Positions 51,104 to 59,819 of a stretch of DNA of 64,000 nt are shown here, piece after piece (position 1 is the first letter of the stretch; the number at the start of each line of letters is the position of its first letter). Where the stretch lies: NCBI GenBank assembly GCA_963698715.1, contig CAVORW010000004.1:496001-560000 (forward strand), read 5' to 3'. The translations under genes and the position numbers were made by a program. Origin of the DNA: CAWHJB01 sp963698715 (GTDB lineage: Bacteria > Chloroflexota > Anaerolineae > Anaerolineales > UBA4823). Under the pieces are notes generated by a model, which was not told where the DNA came from, did no database searches, and worked only from the letters and a program-made list of their open reading frames with translations.

Positions 51104-52423
51104 ATGGGCAACAGATTTAGAAAGGTTGTGCTGGTGCTAATAGTGATTCTGGGGTTAACTGCTATCAGCGCACTAGCTTATGCCGCGCCCAACCAGAGCC
51201 TTCAAGTTTCTTTCATCAATGTAGGCCAGGGTGACTCTGCCCTGATACGTGACTCGAATAACTTTGACATTTTGATAGATGGGGGAAAATCATCCGCAGG
51301 CCCAACGGTCGTAGCTTATCTGCGTGAGCAGGGAGTTGATGATATCGATGTAATGGTTGCCAGCCATGCCGATAGCGACCATATCGGTGGGCTAATCGAC
51401 GTGCTGGAGGCAACCGATATCCCTGTCGAATCGGTTGTTTATAACGGTTATCCTGGAGATACCATCACCTGGTCCGATTTTGTCTCAGCGGTCGCCAATG
51501 AAGGCATTACTTTGACGGTCGCCCAATTCCCGCAAACCTACACTTGGGGAGAGACTACGGCCCACATCTTAAATCCTGAAACTGGGTTGGTAAACCCAGA
51601 CACAAATGATGTCTCAGTAGTAGTGCTCCTGGAGCACGGCAATAATCGCTTTCTGTTTCCAGGAGATATTGACAGCACAATCGAAGCGACTGTGGTTGCT
51701 CGTGGCACTCCAGTCGCGGCGCAAATCCTAAAGGTTCCCCATCATGGAAGCCAGTATAGTTCAAGCGATTTATTCTTGTCAGCCGTTCAACCCAATGAGG
51801 CGATTATTTCCGTTGGGGACAACTCATATGGGCATCCCGCGGATGAAACAATCGCTCGCCTGTTAGTAGCAGGCGCTCGTGTGTGGCGGACGGACCAGAA
51901 TGGTACTGTGTGGGTTACCAGTGATGGGATAGGCTATCAGATAACATCACAATTCGAGGGTGTTTCTTATTTGATATATCTTCCACTCACGATAAGGGAC
52001 CACTTTGTACCGCTACCCACCCCAATGCCAACAACTCCTTCGCCCCAACCAACAACAACTACACCAGTTCCAAGCGAGACGCCTACTCCACCTCCAGCGA
52101 CAACTGGAAATATCCAAATCATAAATATATTCTATGATGGTGCCGGCAGCCAGGAGCCGGATGAACACGTCGACATCCGCAACGATGATAACCAACCTAT
52201 CCAGCTGCAGAGTTGGACATTGCGGGATGTTGCCGATCACGTGTTCACTTTCCCGAGCTTTGTCATACAGCCAGGCCAAGTATGCCGGGTGTATACCAAT
52301 GAGAGCCATCCGGAATATTGTAGCTTCAATTACGGAAGTGGCTCGGCGATTTGGAACAATAGCGGTGATTGCGCTTATCTGAGAGATGGAGTGGGATCTC
52401 AAGTGGATGAGTATTGCTATTAG
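51104..52423 (+). CDS. Secreted ComEC-like metallo-beta-lactamase with lamin-tail domain
   Basis: The start at ATG 51104 is supported by AAGGAG eight bases upstream. The 439-residue product has a signal peptide (VVLVLIVILGLTAISALAYA), then an MBL domain of the ComEC C-terminal type: INVGQGDSALIRD, the metal motif ASHADSDHIGGL, FPGDIDST, and KVPHHGSQYSSS. A YLPLTIR motif, a Pro/Thr linker and a lamin-tail domain (LTD; IQIINIFYDGAG to the C-terminus) follow. It lacks the ComEC membrane channel. It is probably an extracellular hydrolase, possibly on nucleic acids, but the target is not known. It follows the nuclease trio by about 28 bases. Confidence 0.82.
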   Translation: MGNRFRKVVLVLIVILGLTAISALAYAAPNQSLQVSFINVGQGDSALIRDSNNFDILIDGGKSSAGPTVVAYLREQGVDDIDVMVASHADSDHIGGLIDVLEATDIPVESVVYNGYPGDTITWSDFVSAVANEGITLTVAQFPQTYTWGETTAHILNPETGLVNPDTNDVSVVVLLEHGNNRFLFPGDIDSTIEATVVARGTPVAAQILKVPHHGSQYSSSDLFLSAVQPNEAIISVGDNSYGHPADETIARLLVAGARVWRTDQNGTVWVTSDGIGYQITSQFEGVSYLIYLPLTIRDHFVPLPTPMPTTPSPQPTTTTPVPSETPTPPPATTGNIQIINIFYDGAGSQEPDEHVDIRNDDNQPIQLQSWTLRDVADHVFTFPSFVIQPGQVCRVYTNESHPEYCSFNYGSGSAIWNNSGDCAYLRDGVGSQVDEYCY

Positions 52424-52663
52424 TCAGCATTGATTTGAGTGGGCTGAATGAAATTATCCTTCGTGATTGGTGACGACACCTCGCTCGATGATATGCTGGC
52501 CACGCTGCACCGGGGTTAGGAGGTCATTGGGCAGTTCAGGATGAATTGGAGCCACCGGCCTTACGATGATAAGATGATGGACGATCATACTCACTTCCGG
52601 ATAATTGACCTCTCCGTGAGTATGGACGCCTGATCATCAAAGAACGGCAGGAATAAGCTAATG

Positions 52664-52933
52664 ATGAATGATTTGTCTGAGAGCTTGGTCGTCATTCTGG
52701 CTGTTGCTGTGTTGATCGCGGTCCAAACGCTCAGTGTCTTGAACGCCAGGACGTATCACCTCACAGAAGACGCAAGAGCGGTGGAACTTGTTTCAAGTTG
52801 CGAGCTGTGGGATATCTACTCGCCTTCGCAGCAGCCCCGGACTCTGGTGTTAGCCTGCCGAGGGGCGGATGCGATCCGATTGTGGCCGCTGCTTGTGCAG
52901 CAGCCATCGATTGACATGAGTGGAAGAAACTGA
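52664..52933 (+). CDS. Small single-helix membrane protein, paralogue 1
   Basis: The 89-residue protein (start at the second Met, after CAGGAA) has an N-terminal membrane segment (LVVILAVAVLIAVQ) and a short soluble tail ending RTLVLACR. It aligns along its length with the gene at 57185: DL-x3-L-x-VIL, AVLxAxQT, ARTYxLTxDAxA, CELWxI, QxPRTLVLAC. Such a conserved Cys-Glu-Leu-Trp pattern is not known to me. The two copies lie about 4.5 kb apart in the island. Confidence 0.65.
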   Translation: MNDLSESLVVILAVAVLIAVQTLSVLNARTYHLTEDARAVELVSSCELWDIYSPSQQPRTLVLACRGADAIRLWPLLVQQPSIDMSGRN

Positions 52934-53015
52934 CAGATAGTAGAGATATTCGATCAAGCGTACGGAAAGGACGCTTGAGGTTAGGTGATTCAATACCCAA
53001 CACTATTTCTACCTA

Positions 53016-53831
53016 ATGGACAATGTCATGGACCAATTTATTCCTTCTCCTAAATTCTCTCTCGAGTGGTGGCAAGAAACTGAATTGCAAGCGTCCTTGG
53101 ATGGTTTATGGTCTGAAGATTTTCCCATAGGACCTGATTCCTGGATAGTATGGTGTCATCCCTCATCTGAATTTATGGCCCCCATGTGGGGCTACCCTAT
53201 TCTCTTCCCAACAGTCACCGATGCGCTATATTGGTTCCGTTATCAGATATTCCCAAGTGAATTGTACATAGATGATGGAATTGGAAAGGATGCTGTATTA
53301 TCAGGTACCTTCAAGGATATGGCTGTTTTAATCGATGCTGCACCAGTTGGGACATATGCGGAGCATATAGTACATAAAATCTGGGATGAGTGTCCGTTTT
53401 TCCGAGTGTTCGTTCTAAGTGTTCAATCAATCCATCAATACCTCGCCGAAATATCTACAGAAAAAGAATGGCGCTTAATATTCGATGACCCAACAATTCG
53501 ATTATTTGATGGAAAATTGAATTTTGAGCAAACGAGATGGAACGAACTTAGAGACTTGTGGAGAAGTGAATTATACGACAGCTTTGACCTAGGTGGGAAT
53601 GAGATCGTCTATGACACATTCCTGAGTAAACGAAGAGCCATCCCGATCGCCGATGCTATTGAAGATTGCAACAAATCGATAGAAGATATTCTACAGGCAA
53701 TTGAAACAAAGCAATTAAATGGCCTGCAGATAGGGCCAGAGTATTTCTCAAATCAGCGATCGAAGGTTGATCCCCCGTTTGATTGGTTTATCTATGATGA
53801 TGAGGCTTATGAGAAATATTCAAAAAATTGA
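53016..53831 (+). CDS. Unrecognised soluble protein
   Basis: The 271-residue protein is acidic, rich in Trp, Phe and Tyr, with no signal peptide or membrane segment and AT-rich coding sequence. I do not recognise a family; an immunity-protein-like composition is noted but not claimed. It lies between the small membrane protein and the large secreted protein. Confidence 0.6.
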   Translation: MDNVMDQFIPSPKFSLEWWQETELQASLDGLWSEDFPIGPDSWIVWCHPSSEFMAPMWGYPILFPTVTDALYWFRYQIFPSELYIDDGIGKDAVLSGTFKDMAVLIDAAPVGTYAEHIVHKIWDECPFFRVFVLSVQSIHQYLAEISTEKEWRLIFDDPTIRLFDGKLNFEQTRWNELRDLWRSELYDSFDLGGNEIVYDTFLSKRRAIPIADAIEDCNKSIEDILQAIETKQLNGLQIGPEYFSNQRSKVDPPFDWFIYDDEAYEKYSKN

Positions 53832-54176
53832 TTTCTAGTTATGTCTCGGTAGCCACTCGATGGGCATGAGTATCTAATCCCGACTGGATATTCTCGCCTT
53901 TTTGTTGAATCTAATGTAATCCGCTCCAGATTTACAAATAACACGCCACATCTCAATATAGTGATCTCCTTCTGCCTGTCAACAGGACCTCCCGCCAAGC
54001 CAGCTCGCTCAACCGTCAACTCATTCCGTGCAGATAATTTCTTGGTCCCAGTTGATTATACATATCCCTTGTTGTGATATCTGTTACTTGACCTGCTTGT
54101 CCAATTTATGCTATGGTAGATCATCATCAAAGCATGGGGATGGCACATCTTGCTGCCATCAAGGGAGGGGTGAAAG
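53832..54176. other. 345-bp intergenic region
   Basis: No gene is seen. The right end holds a promoter (54088-54117) and the ribosome site AGGGAGGGG at 54162-54170 of the following gene. Confidence 0.5.
54088..54117 (+). promoter_or_regulatory. Promoter of the LTD/C39/FGE gene
   Basis: TTGACC (54088-54093) and TATGGT (54112-54117) are spaced by 18 bases, with a start expected near 54124. Confidence 0.45.
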
Positions 54177-56951
54177 ATGAGGTCGACTTTCCGTAGAATT
54201 ATTAGACAATTATTCTTGTTTGGCCTTTTTCTGCTCTTGTCGAACCATAGCAATGCAACATTAAACCGTGTGCAAGCACTCGAAATTGTAAACACAGACT
54301 TGGAGGGGGTAATCAACTCCACCATTATTGAAAGCCAAATTATCATCAATGAGGTGATGTTTTATCCGGAAACTGGCTCTTCCGAATGGGTTGAACTAAA
54401 GAATATCAGCTCCAGTCCTGTGAGTGTCCGTGGCTGGGGGCTGACAGATGAGGACGGAAACTGGTACAAGTTCCCACAAGATCTACCAGACGTGCCTGCA
54501 GGGGATTTTGTGGTTGTTATCTTTGATGGGCAAGGAAGTACCAGTAATGACTTGGATTTCACGGACCACGTTGTCAACCTTCATTCTCCCAATGGATTGG
54601 TGAATATCTTTGAAGATGGGGCTGACCAAGTCAGTTTATATATGGTGAGTGAGTTCTTGTTCTTACCGTCTATAACAAACAACAACCCTAATGCGACCGT
54701 ATTTCAAGAAACATCTACATCATCAGGGTTACCGATAGCTAGTTTTTTTGCATGGGGGGCAAACCCTGATCAGTCTGCATTTAATGCGATCAATACCGGG
54801 ATTTGGGCAGAGGGAATGTATAAGGATTTGAATGATATCGGCGAGATCTCTTTACCGGTTTTGATCCCTGGACAATCGTTAGGACTTTTGCCCGGCAGTC
54901 AAACAATTTATGCGGATAATTGGACATATTATCCGGTTAATTTGACTACCCAAGGAATGAATAACCCGGTTCCTGGAATTTCCTTGTACGATCCAATAGA
55001 TGGAGCCACAATCGATAGTGAGACATTTGCGATTGGCTGGCAGGCTGTTGATGGAGCGACCGGATATAAATTCCAGATGGACAGTAATAGCGATTTTAGC
55101 TCACCAGAATATGATCTTGTTCTTCCTGGGCAAGCGTTTGTCGCCAATTCCCCTGTCCCTGAGGGAACATATTATTGGCGTGTAAAAGTTCTTATTGATC
55201 CTAATGAGGGAGTATGGTCATCCAGCAAAGAAATTAAGAGCATTGCATATCCGACCACAGATGCCTTGTCCAAAGTGGCAGCCGAAAAAGTATTGGGCAT
55301 TGGTTGGAAATTACAACGAAAAGATACCAATATGGTTTGTCTGGCCGGAGATGCCGAGATTGGTGATACTTCATGGGATTTACCACACCCTGCTACAGGA
55401 ACACCCAAGCCTCATGGGAGTAATTACTGCGAGCGGGCTTCAGTCTCTATGCTTGCATCCTATTATGGAGGCAATCTAAGTCAAGAAAGGATTGCATATA
55501 ACGATTATCAGGGTACAACAAATGATTTAGGGCATGGATTAACGAATGTCAATATCAATACTACTCTCAGTTGGGCCGGAATACCCGTAACAAGGCAATC
55601 TGGAAAACCTTCTTTCCTTACAATAGTTTCTTGGATTGACGCCAATAGACCACTAATATCATTACGCCCGGGACATTTCCGAGTAATTGACGGTTATCGA
55701 GAGTTCCAGTCCGGTGACCAGACTGTTCAACAAATCCATCTCCTCGATCCTTGGAATAATGCGCGATGGGTGAATTATACTGACGACGCAACATCTACTG
55801 TTTGGGTTGGTCCCGCTGGCAGCAGTGGTGCACCTAACGTGCGGTCAGATGAAGATATTGATGGCGATGGTATTCGTGATACGTTAGATGATTCGGATGG
55901 TGACGGATTGGTTGATTTCGATGAGCGTGAGCGCTTTCACACTAATCCAAATAATTCTGACTCAGACGGAGATGGTGTGAAGGATAAAGCTGATATGAGA
56001 GAATATCTGTTCAATAATAGTGGTGATTATGCCCCACGGCGAGCAGATTGGGATGGTGATGGTTTCCGAAAAGAGCTTGACCCTGATAATGATAGAAAAT
56101 ATAACGACGGAACCGAAGATGGTTGTGAAGACTCAAACAACAATGGGAAATTAGATGAGGGAGAAAGAAATAATTTCAATAGCGCCGATGATACTGGTCA
56201 GTGTAGTGTAGTACCCGGGATGATGGCCTATATTCCGGCCGGCGAGTTCCAAATGGGTTGCGATCAAAGTAACCCAGGTGAATTATGTATACCTAGTGGA
56301 GCGGAGCAGCCCCTGCACAGAGTGTATTTAGGTGCGTACTATATTGATAAATACGAAGTTACGACTGGACAATATGCTCAATGCGTAGAAGCTGGTGCTT
56401 GTTCGCCGCCTGCGTTTAATAATTCTACTACTCGCCCGTCTTATTATAGCAATCCGGTTTACGCTAGGTATCCGGTGATCTTCGTCTCTTGGTACAACGC
56501 TAACGAATACTGCACTTGGGCCGGAGAGCGCCTACCCACGGAGGCTGAGTGGGAAAAGGCAGCACGAGGTGTTCAAGATATCCGCATCTTCCCTTGGGGA
56601 GATCAGTCACCGAATTGCGCCCTGTTGAATTACAACTATGGTATTCAGGGTAATGATTGTGTGGGGGATACGACTGCAGTGGGCAGCTACCTTGCTGGAA
56701 CCAGTCCTTATGGTGTGATGGATATGGCAGGTAACGTGTTTGAATGGGTCAATGATTGGTACCAGCAGGATTATTACAGTGTCTCACCTTACAGCGATCC
56801 CTCCGGACCGGCTAATGGTATCTACAAAGTTATGCGTGGTGGCAATTGGTATTCATATTGGTTTATCACACGTGTAGCATACCGCAGCGGTTCTTCGTTA
56901 CCAATCGCGCGCGGTGCTGGAAGCGGTTTTCGTTGTGCGGCTTCTCCTTGA
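54177..56951 (+). CDS. Secreted multidomain protein: LTD, Fn3-like, C39-type peptidase, TSP3 repeats, FGE-sulfatase
   Basis: The 924-residue protein has a signal peptide (RIIRQLFLFGLFLLLSNHSN). Next come a lamin-tail domain at about 55-160 (IINEVMFYPETGSSEWVELK), a FLPSITN motif near 165 and an Fn3-like unit at about 262-352. A C39-like papain fold at about 375-545 has Cys in NYCERASVSM, His in RPGHFRVIDGY and Asp in HLLDPWNN. Thrombospondin type 3 calcium repeats (DEDIDGDGIRDTLDDSDGDG onward) lie at about 555-675. An FGE-sulfatase domain at about 680-922 (IPAGEFQMGC, GERLPTEAEWEKAARG, GNVFEWVNDW, VMRGGNW) closes the protein. FGE-type domains lacking the active-site Cys pair often bind rather than catalyse. 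I infer a surface-anchored or exported protein. Confidence 0.8.
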   Translation: MRSTFRRIIRQLFLFGLFLLLSNHSNATLNRVQALEIVNTDLEGVINSTIIESQIIINEVMFYPETGSSEWVELKNISSSPVSVRGWGLTDEDGNWYKFPQDLPDVPAGDFVVVIFDGQGSTSNDLDFTDHVVNLHSPNGLVNIFEDGADQVSLYMVSEFLFLPSITNNNPNATVFQETSTSSGLPIASFFAWGANPDQSAFNAINTGIWAEGMYKDLNDIGEISLPVLIPGQSLGLLPGSQTIYADNWTYYPVNLTTQGMNNPVPGISLYDPIDGATIDSETFAIGWQAVDGATGYKFQMDSNSDFSSPEYDLVLPGQAFVANSPVPEGTYYWRVKVLIDPNEGVWSSSKEIKSIAYPTTDALSKVAAEKVLGIGWKLQRKDTNMVCLAGDAEIGDTSWDLPHPATGTPKPHGSNYCERASVSMLASYYGGNLSQERIAYNDYQGTTNDLGHGLTNVNINTTLSWAGIPVTRQSGKPSFLTIVSWIDANRPLISLRPGHFRVIDGYREFQSGDQTVQQIHLLDPWNNARWVNYTDDATSTVWVGPAGSSGAPNVRSDEDIDGDGIRDTLDDSDGDGLVDFDERERFHTNPNNSDSDGDGVKDKADMREYLFNNSGDYAPRRADWDGDGFRKELDPDNDRKYNDGTEDGCEDSNNNGKLDEGERNNFNSADDTGQCSVVPGMMAYIPAGEFQMGCDQSNPGELCIPSGAEQPLHRVYLGAYYIDKYEVTTGQYAQCVEAGACSPPAFNNSTTRPSYYSNPVYARYPVIFVSWYNANEYCTWAGERLPTEAEWEKAARGVQDIRIFPWGDQSPNCALLNYNYGIQGNDCVGDTTAVGSYLAGTSPYGVMDMAGNVFEWVNDWYQQDYYSVSPYSDPSGPANGIYKVMRGGNWYSYWFITRVAYRSGSSLPIARGAGSGFRCAASP

Positions 56952-57022
56952 AATTGAATGACGCAAGGAACTAATCAACCCCAACCCTATTCGCCTGGTA
57001 CCTCGAAATCACCCCTAACCAG

Positions 57023-57163
57023 ATGCTCTCGCTCTACGATTTACCTATCTACGGCAAAGACGGCATACCTCTGTGCGAGCAGCATGGCCGGCAGCTTGAA
57101 TTGAATGAAGTAGTGGTCTCCGATAGAGAAGCCACCGAGAAAGCACCCCTTGACCATTGCTAG
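57023..57163 (+). CDS. Short open frame (46 residues), possible fragment
   Basis: The frame MLSLYDLPIYGKDGIPLCEQ continues to a stop at 57161-57163 and opens back to before 57000 without a start, so it could be the end of a decayed gene. No ribosome site is visible. It lies 21 bases before the small membrane-protein paralogue. Confidence 0.25.
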   Translation: MLSLYDLPIYGKDGIPLCEQHGRQLELNEVVVSDREATEKAPLDHC

Positions 57164-57184
57164 GTTTGTGAGGATTGAATAACT

Positions 57185-57439
57185 ATGGATGACCTGAGAG
57201 ATTGCCTCATCGTCATTCTTCTACTCGCTGTGCTGACAGCTTATCAAACGGTCGATATTCTGAAAGCAAGAACCTATCAACTTACAAAAGATGCAAGCGC
57301 AACCAGGTTCATTGCAGGATGTGAGCTTTGGGAAATCGTGCCACTTACGCAATCACCGAGGACGCTTGTGTTAGCTTGCCCACAGTACAGATGCGATGCG
57401 GTTGGGGCCGTGGCCGGTGGAGTAGACGTGGTTTATTGA
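57185..57439 (+). CDS. Small single-helix membrane protein, paralogue 2
   Basis: The 84-residue protein (TGAGGA upstream of the ATG) has an N-terminal membrane segment (LIVILLLAVLTAYQ) and a tail with ARTYQLTKDASA, CELWEI and PRTLVLAC, matching paralogue 1 at 52664. The C-terminus differs after LVLAC. Function unknown. Confidence 0.65.
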   Translation: MDDLRDCLIVILLLAVLTAYQTVDILKARTYQLTKDASATRFIAGCELWEIVPLTQSPRTLVLACPQYRCDAVGAVAGGVDVVY

Positions 57440-57640
57440 CAAGGGACAAATTTCCAAGGAGTACTGAAGAACACACCCATGAGACACGTTGGAGATTTAG
57501 CTGTTAGGGGTAAATCATGTTGACAGGGAGGGGTAGCTCACTATAATGATAGTTGGGAACTATCCTGATTATGTTTTGACGAAAAAGGAATATCTGCATG
57601 TCCACTTTGTGACCTGCCCCCCAAAATCCAACCCGCCGGC

Positions 57641-59410
57641 TCAGGGGCTGGCATTGCTACGAATAAATGGCAATCGGAGGTAGTAGAGCAATTCGAGTTC
57701 GAGTATATTATCAAGAGCCCCTTTATAGTCAGCCACGAACTCATTGGGATAGGTGTATCCCGTGCATAAATTTCCCCTCACTGCGCCCTTTACGACATTT
57801 GAAACTGCTCCGCTGCCGGCCCCACCTAATACTCTGATGGCGATTTCGTATCCCCGCACATGGTTATCGGATACGGTCAGCTTTTCAACGCTATTATTGC
57901 GGGCGCACTCAGAACACGGGTTTTGCACCCATCCCCCCAAGACAAAGATGCCACCGCCCCCAATCTGGGTTGCTGTGAACACATCGTTTCCACGGATGAC
58001 GACATCCGAAACCACATTATCAATCGCGCGTATATCGCTATTCGACATGCCGCCAAATACGATAATTCCGCTATCACCGGATTGGAGCACAGAGTTATCG
58101 GTAATTTTGACGGACTCTAATCGATTTTGGGTCATGTCCGGGCTGGCGGTCGTAAAAAGGGTGTCGCAGGCCCTGGCTTTTATTCCATTCTGCGCGTTTT
58201 CAATCTGGTTACCGTGCACATCCAACCCGCTGATCACGTTACCCGTCATCTGGCGATCAGAAACATCCCCTTCGCCGGCAGTAATGATGGTAATGCCTAT
58301 ATCGTAAAGGCTTGCACCTCCGTGAATATAGTTATGTCTGACCGTCACATCTTGCACCTGATTGCCAGAATTGCCCATGTTCCCCGCTGCGATTTCGATG
58401 CCCTTATATTCGATGTCCTCGATGACATTGTTCGCCACCAAAATGTTTTGGATCAGGTTATCATCCGCATAACGAATTGGTCCGGGCATACCGCTCCAAC
58501 GGCTGTTCGTATCGGCGGCAAATACCATGATAGCAACGCCATAACCCTTCAGGGTATTGCCTGTTATGGTGGCATTCAGGATCCGGTTTCTCTGGGATGT
58601 GCGGCCGCCAGCAATCAAACCGATCCCACCAGTATGCTTCATCGTTGAGGTGAGATGGTTTCCGGCAATCAGGGTATCTTGCCAGGTCAAATCGGAGACC
58701 CACGCCGAATTGTCAAAATCGACCCACCCGAATGGGCTGACGGAAATCACGCTGTCTTCAATAGTGTTGCTGATAATCTTATTCCCGGCAACCGTCATGC
58801 TGTTCCCATTATAAAAATCAGGCACACCAAACAGTATAGCAGTCCCTTTAAAATGTTTAAACGACAGACCAGTGATCGTGTTGTTGTCTGACCAGATACT
58901 GAGAGCATTCGAGGTGGGAGTATCCGGTTGGCTCAAGGACCCATCCAGGGTTATATCGGGTGTGCCATTCCGGTCGATATCACCATTAATCGTCAGACCG
59001 CCGCCGGTCAAAACCGGCCAGTTGCTGTTTTGCGGGAGGATATAGATTGAGGCTCCAGCCACCAAGGGAGAGAACTCGATTGTCTCTGCGCCGGGTGTGT
59101 TGTTCGAGGCAACAAGTGCCTCGCGGAAGGAGATGCCATCTGGCCCAGGAGAGGCGATCAAACTCAAGACGCTGCTGGTATCTCCATTGGTGACATCTGT
59201 GGAATTGGTTACTGTAATGGGTTGGGTGGTTAAAGCCTCGAATATACCACCCCGCCGGGGCTTCTCCGCCAGCCTTTCGCTCCTCGCTTGTACCCCTGTG
59301 CTGACATCTAGCGCGACGCTGAGCGCCCATAGCCAAGCAACCAACAACAGGAAAACGAGGCCCAGACAGCCGATTCGCAAAATCAGACGAGGTGTCGTTT
59401 TTGTTATCAT
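57641..59410 (-). CDS. Secreted right-handed parallel beta-helix protein
   Basis: The 589-residue protein has an N-terminal membrane/signal segment (LRIGCLGLVFLLLVAWLWAL), then many beta-helix coils with the pattern ...NxI...I.GN.. (NNTITGLSF, NKIISNTIED, NRILNATITGN, NNVIEDIEY, NSVEKLTVSD). Polysaccharide lyases and surface adhesins share this fold, and no catalytic residues are evident. The C-terminus has a YLRLPFIRS motif. It is the only minus-strand gene in the island's right half. A hairpin with a T tract on the same strand lies about 50-85 bases before the start. Confidence 0.75.
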   Translation of the reverse strand: MITKTTPRLILRIGCLGLVFLLLVAWLWALSVALDVSTGVQARSERLAEKPRRGGIFEALTTQPITVTNSTDVTNGDTSSVLSLIASPGPDGISFREALVASNNTPGAETIEFSPLVAGASIYILPQNSNWPVLTGGGLTINGDIDRNGTPDITLDGSLSQPDTPTSNALSIWSDNNTITGLSFKHFKGTAILFGVPDFYNGNSMTVAGNKIISNTIEDSVISVSPFGWVDFDNSAWVSDLTWQDTLIAGNHLTSTMKHTGGIGLIAGGRTSQRNRILNATITGNTLKGYGVAIMVFAADTNSRWSGMPGPIRYADDNLIQNILVANNVIEDIEYKGIEIAAGNMGNSGNQVQDVTVRHNYIHGGASLYDIGITIITAGEGDVSDRQMTGNVISGLDVHGNQIENAQNGIKARACDTLFTTASPDMTQNRLESVKITDNSVLQSGDSGIIVFGGMSNSDIRAIDNVVSDVVIRGNDVFTATQIGGGGIFVLGGWVQNPCSECARNNSVEKLTVSDNHVRGYEIAIRVLGGAGSGAVSNVVKGAVRGNLCTGYTYPNEFVADYKGALDNILELELLYYLRLPFIRSNASP

Positions 59411-59819
59411 CGCATCACCGCCTTATCCGATGTGTATTCAACTATCGCAAATTAGTAGTCAAAAACAAAAAGCCGCTTACGCTCTGTAAGCGGCTCAATG
59501 CAGTTCAATTGATTCAAAACTAACTTGAATGAGCTCCGCCATCAATGTATGATCACACATCGTTCACTCAAATTTCATGATAGCAATAATTATTGCTAAA
59601 GTCAAGCGCCCCTTGTTGCAAATCTTGGGCTGTCCCAATCGATAGTAGTAAAACCCCCATCGCCTGCCTAAACAGTGGAAAGTTGATCAGGGCTTTATGA
59701 AAGCAATCCATGCCTTCACCGAATTGACCTGCCCCCAAAATATAAACTAACCTTCACTCCACGCAAGCAACTAACAGCAATGACAGCTAAATTTTCGGTC
59801 CCGACGATATAATTCACCC
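59411..59819. other. Island right-end intergenic region
   Basis: About 400 bases without a gene. It contains the hairpin at 59461-59495 and a copy of TGACCTGCCCCCAAAAT near 59725 that also occurs (one extra C) near 57610. Confidence 0.5.
59461..59495 (-). terminator. Hairpin with T tract (minus strand)
   Basis: A perfect 10-bp stem (59495-59486 with 59480-59471, AGCCGCTTAC/GTAAGCGGCT) around a 5-base loop is followed on the minus strand by TTTTGTTTTT. It has the form of an intrinsic terminator. It lies upstream of the beta-helix gene on the same strand, so it may insulate that gene or act as an attenuator; no minus-strand gene precedes it nearby. Confidence 0.7.

Noticed and set aside
52448..52519. 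23-residue peptide frame before the first small membrane protein
   Set aside because: Too short, no ribosome site and no counterpart before the second paralogue.
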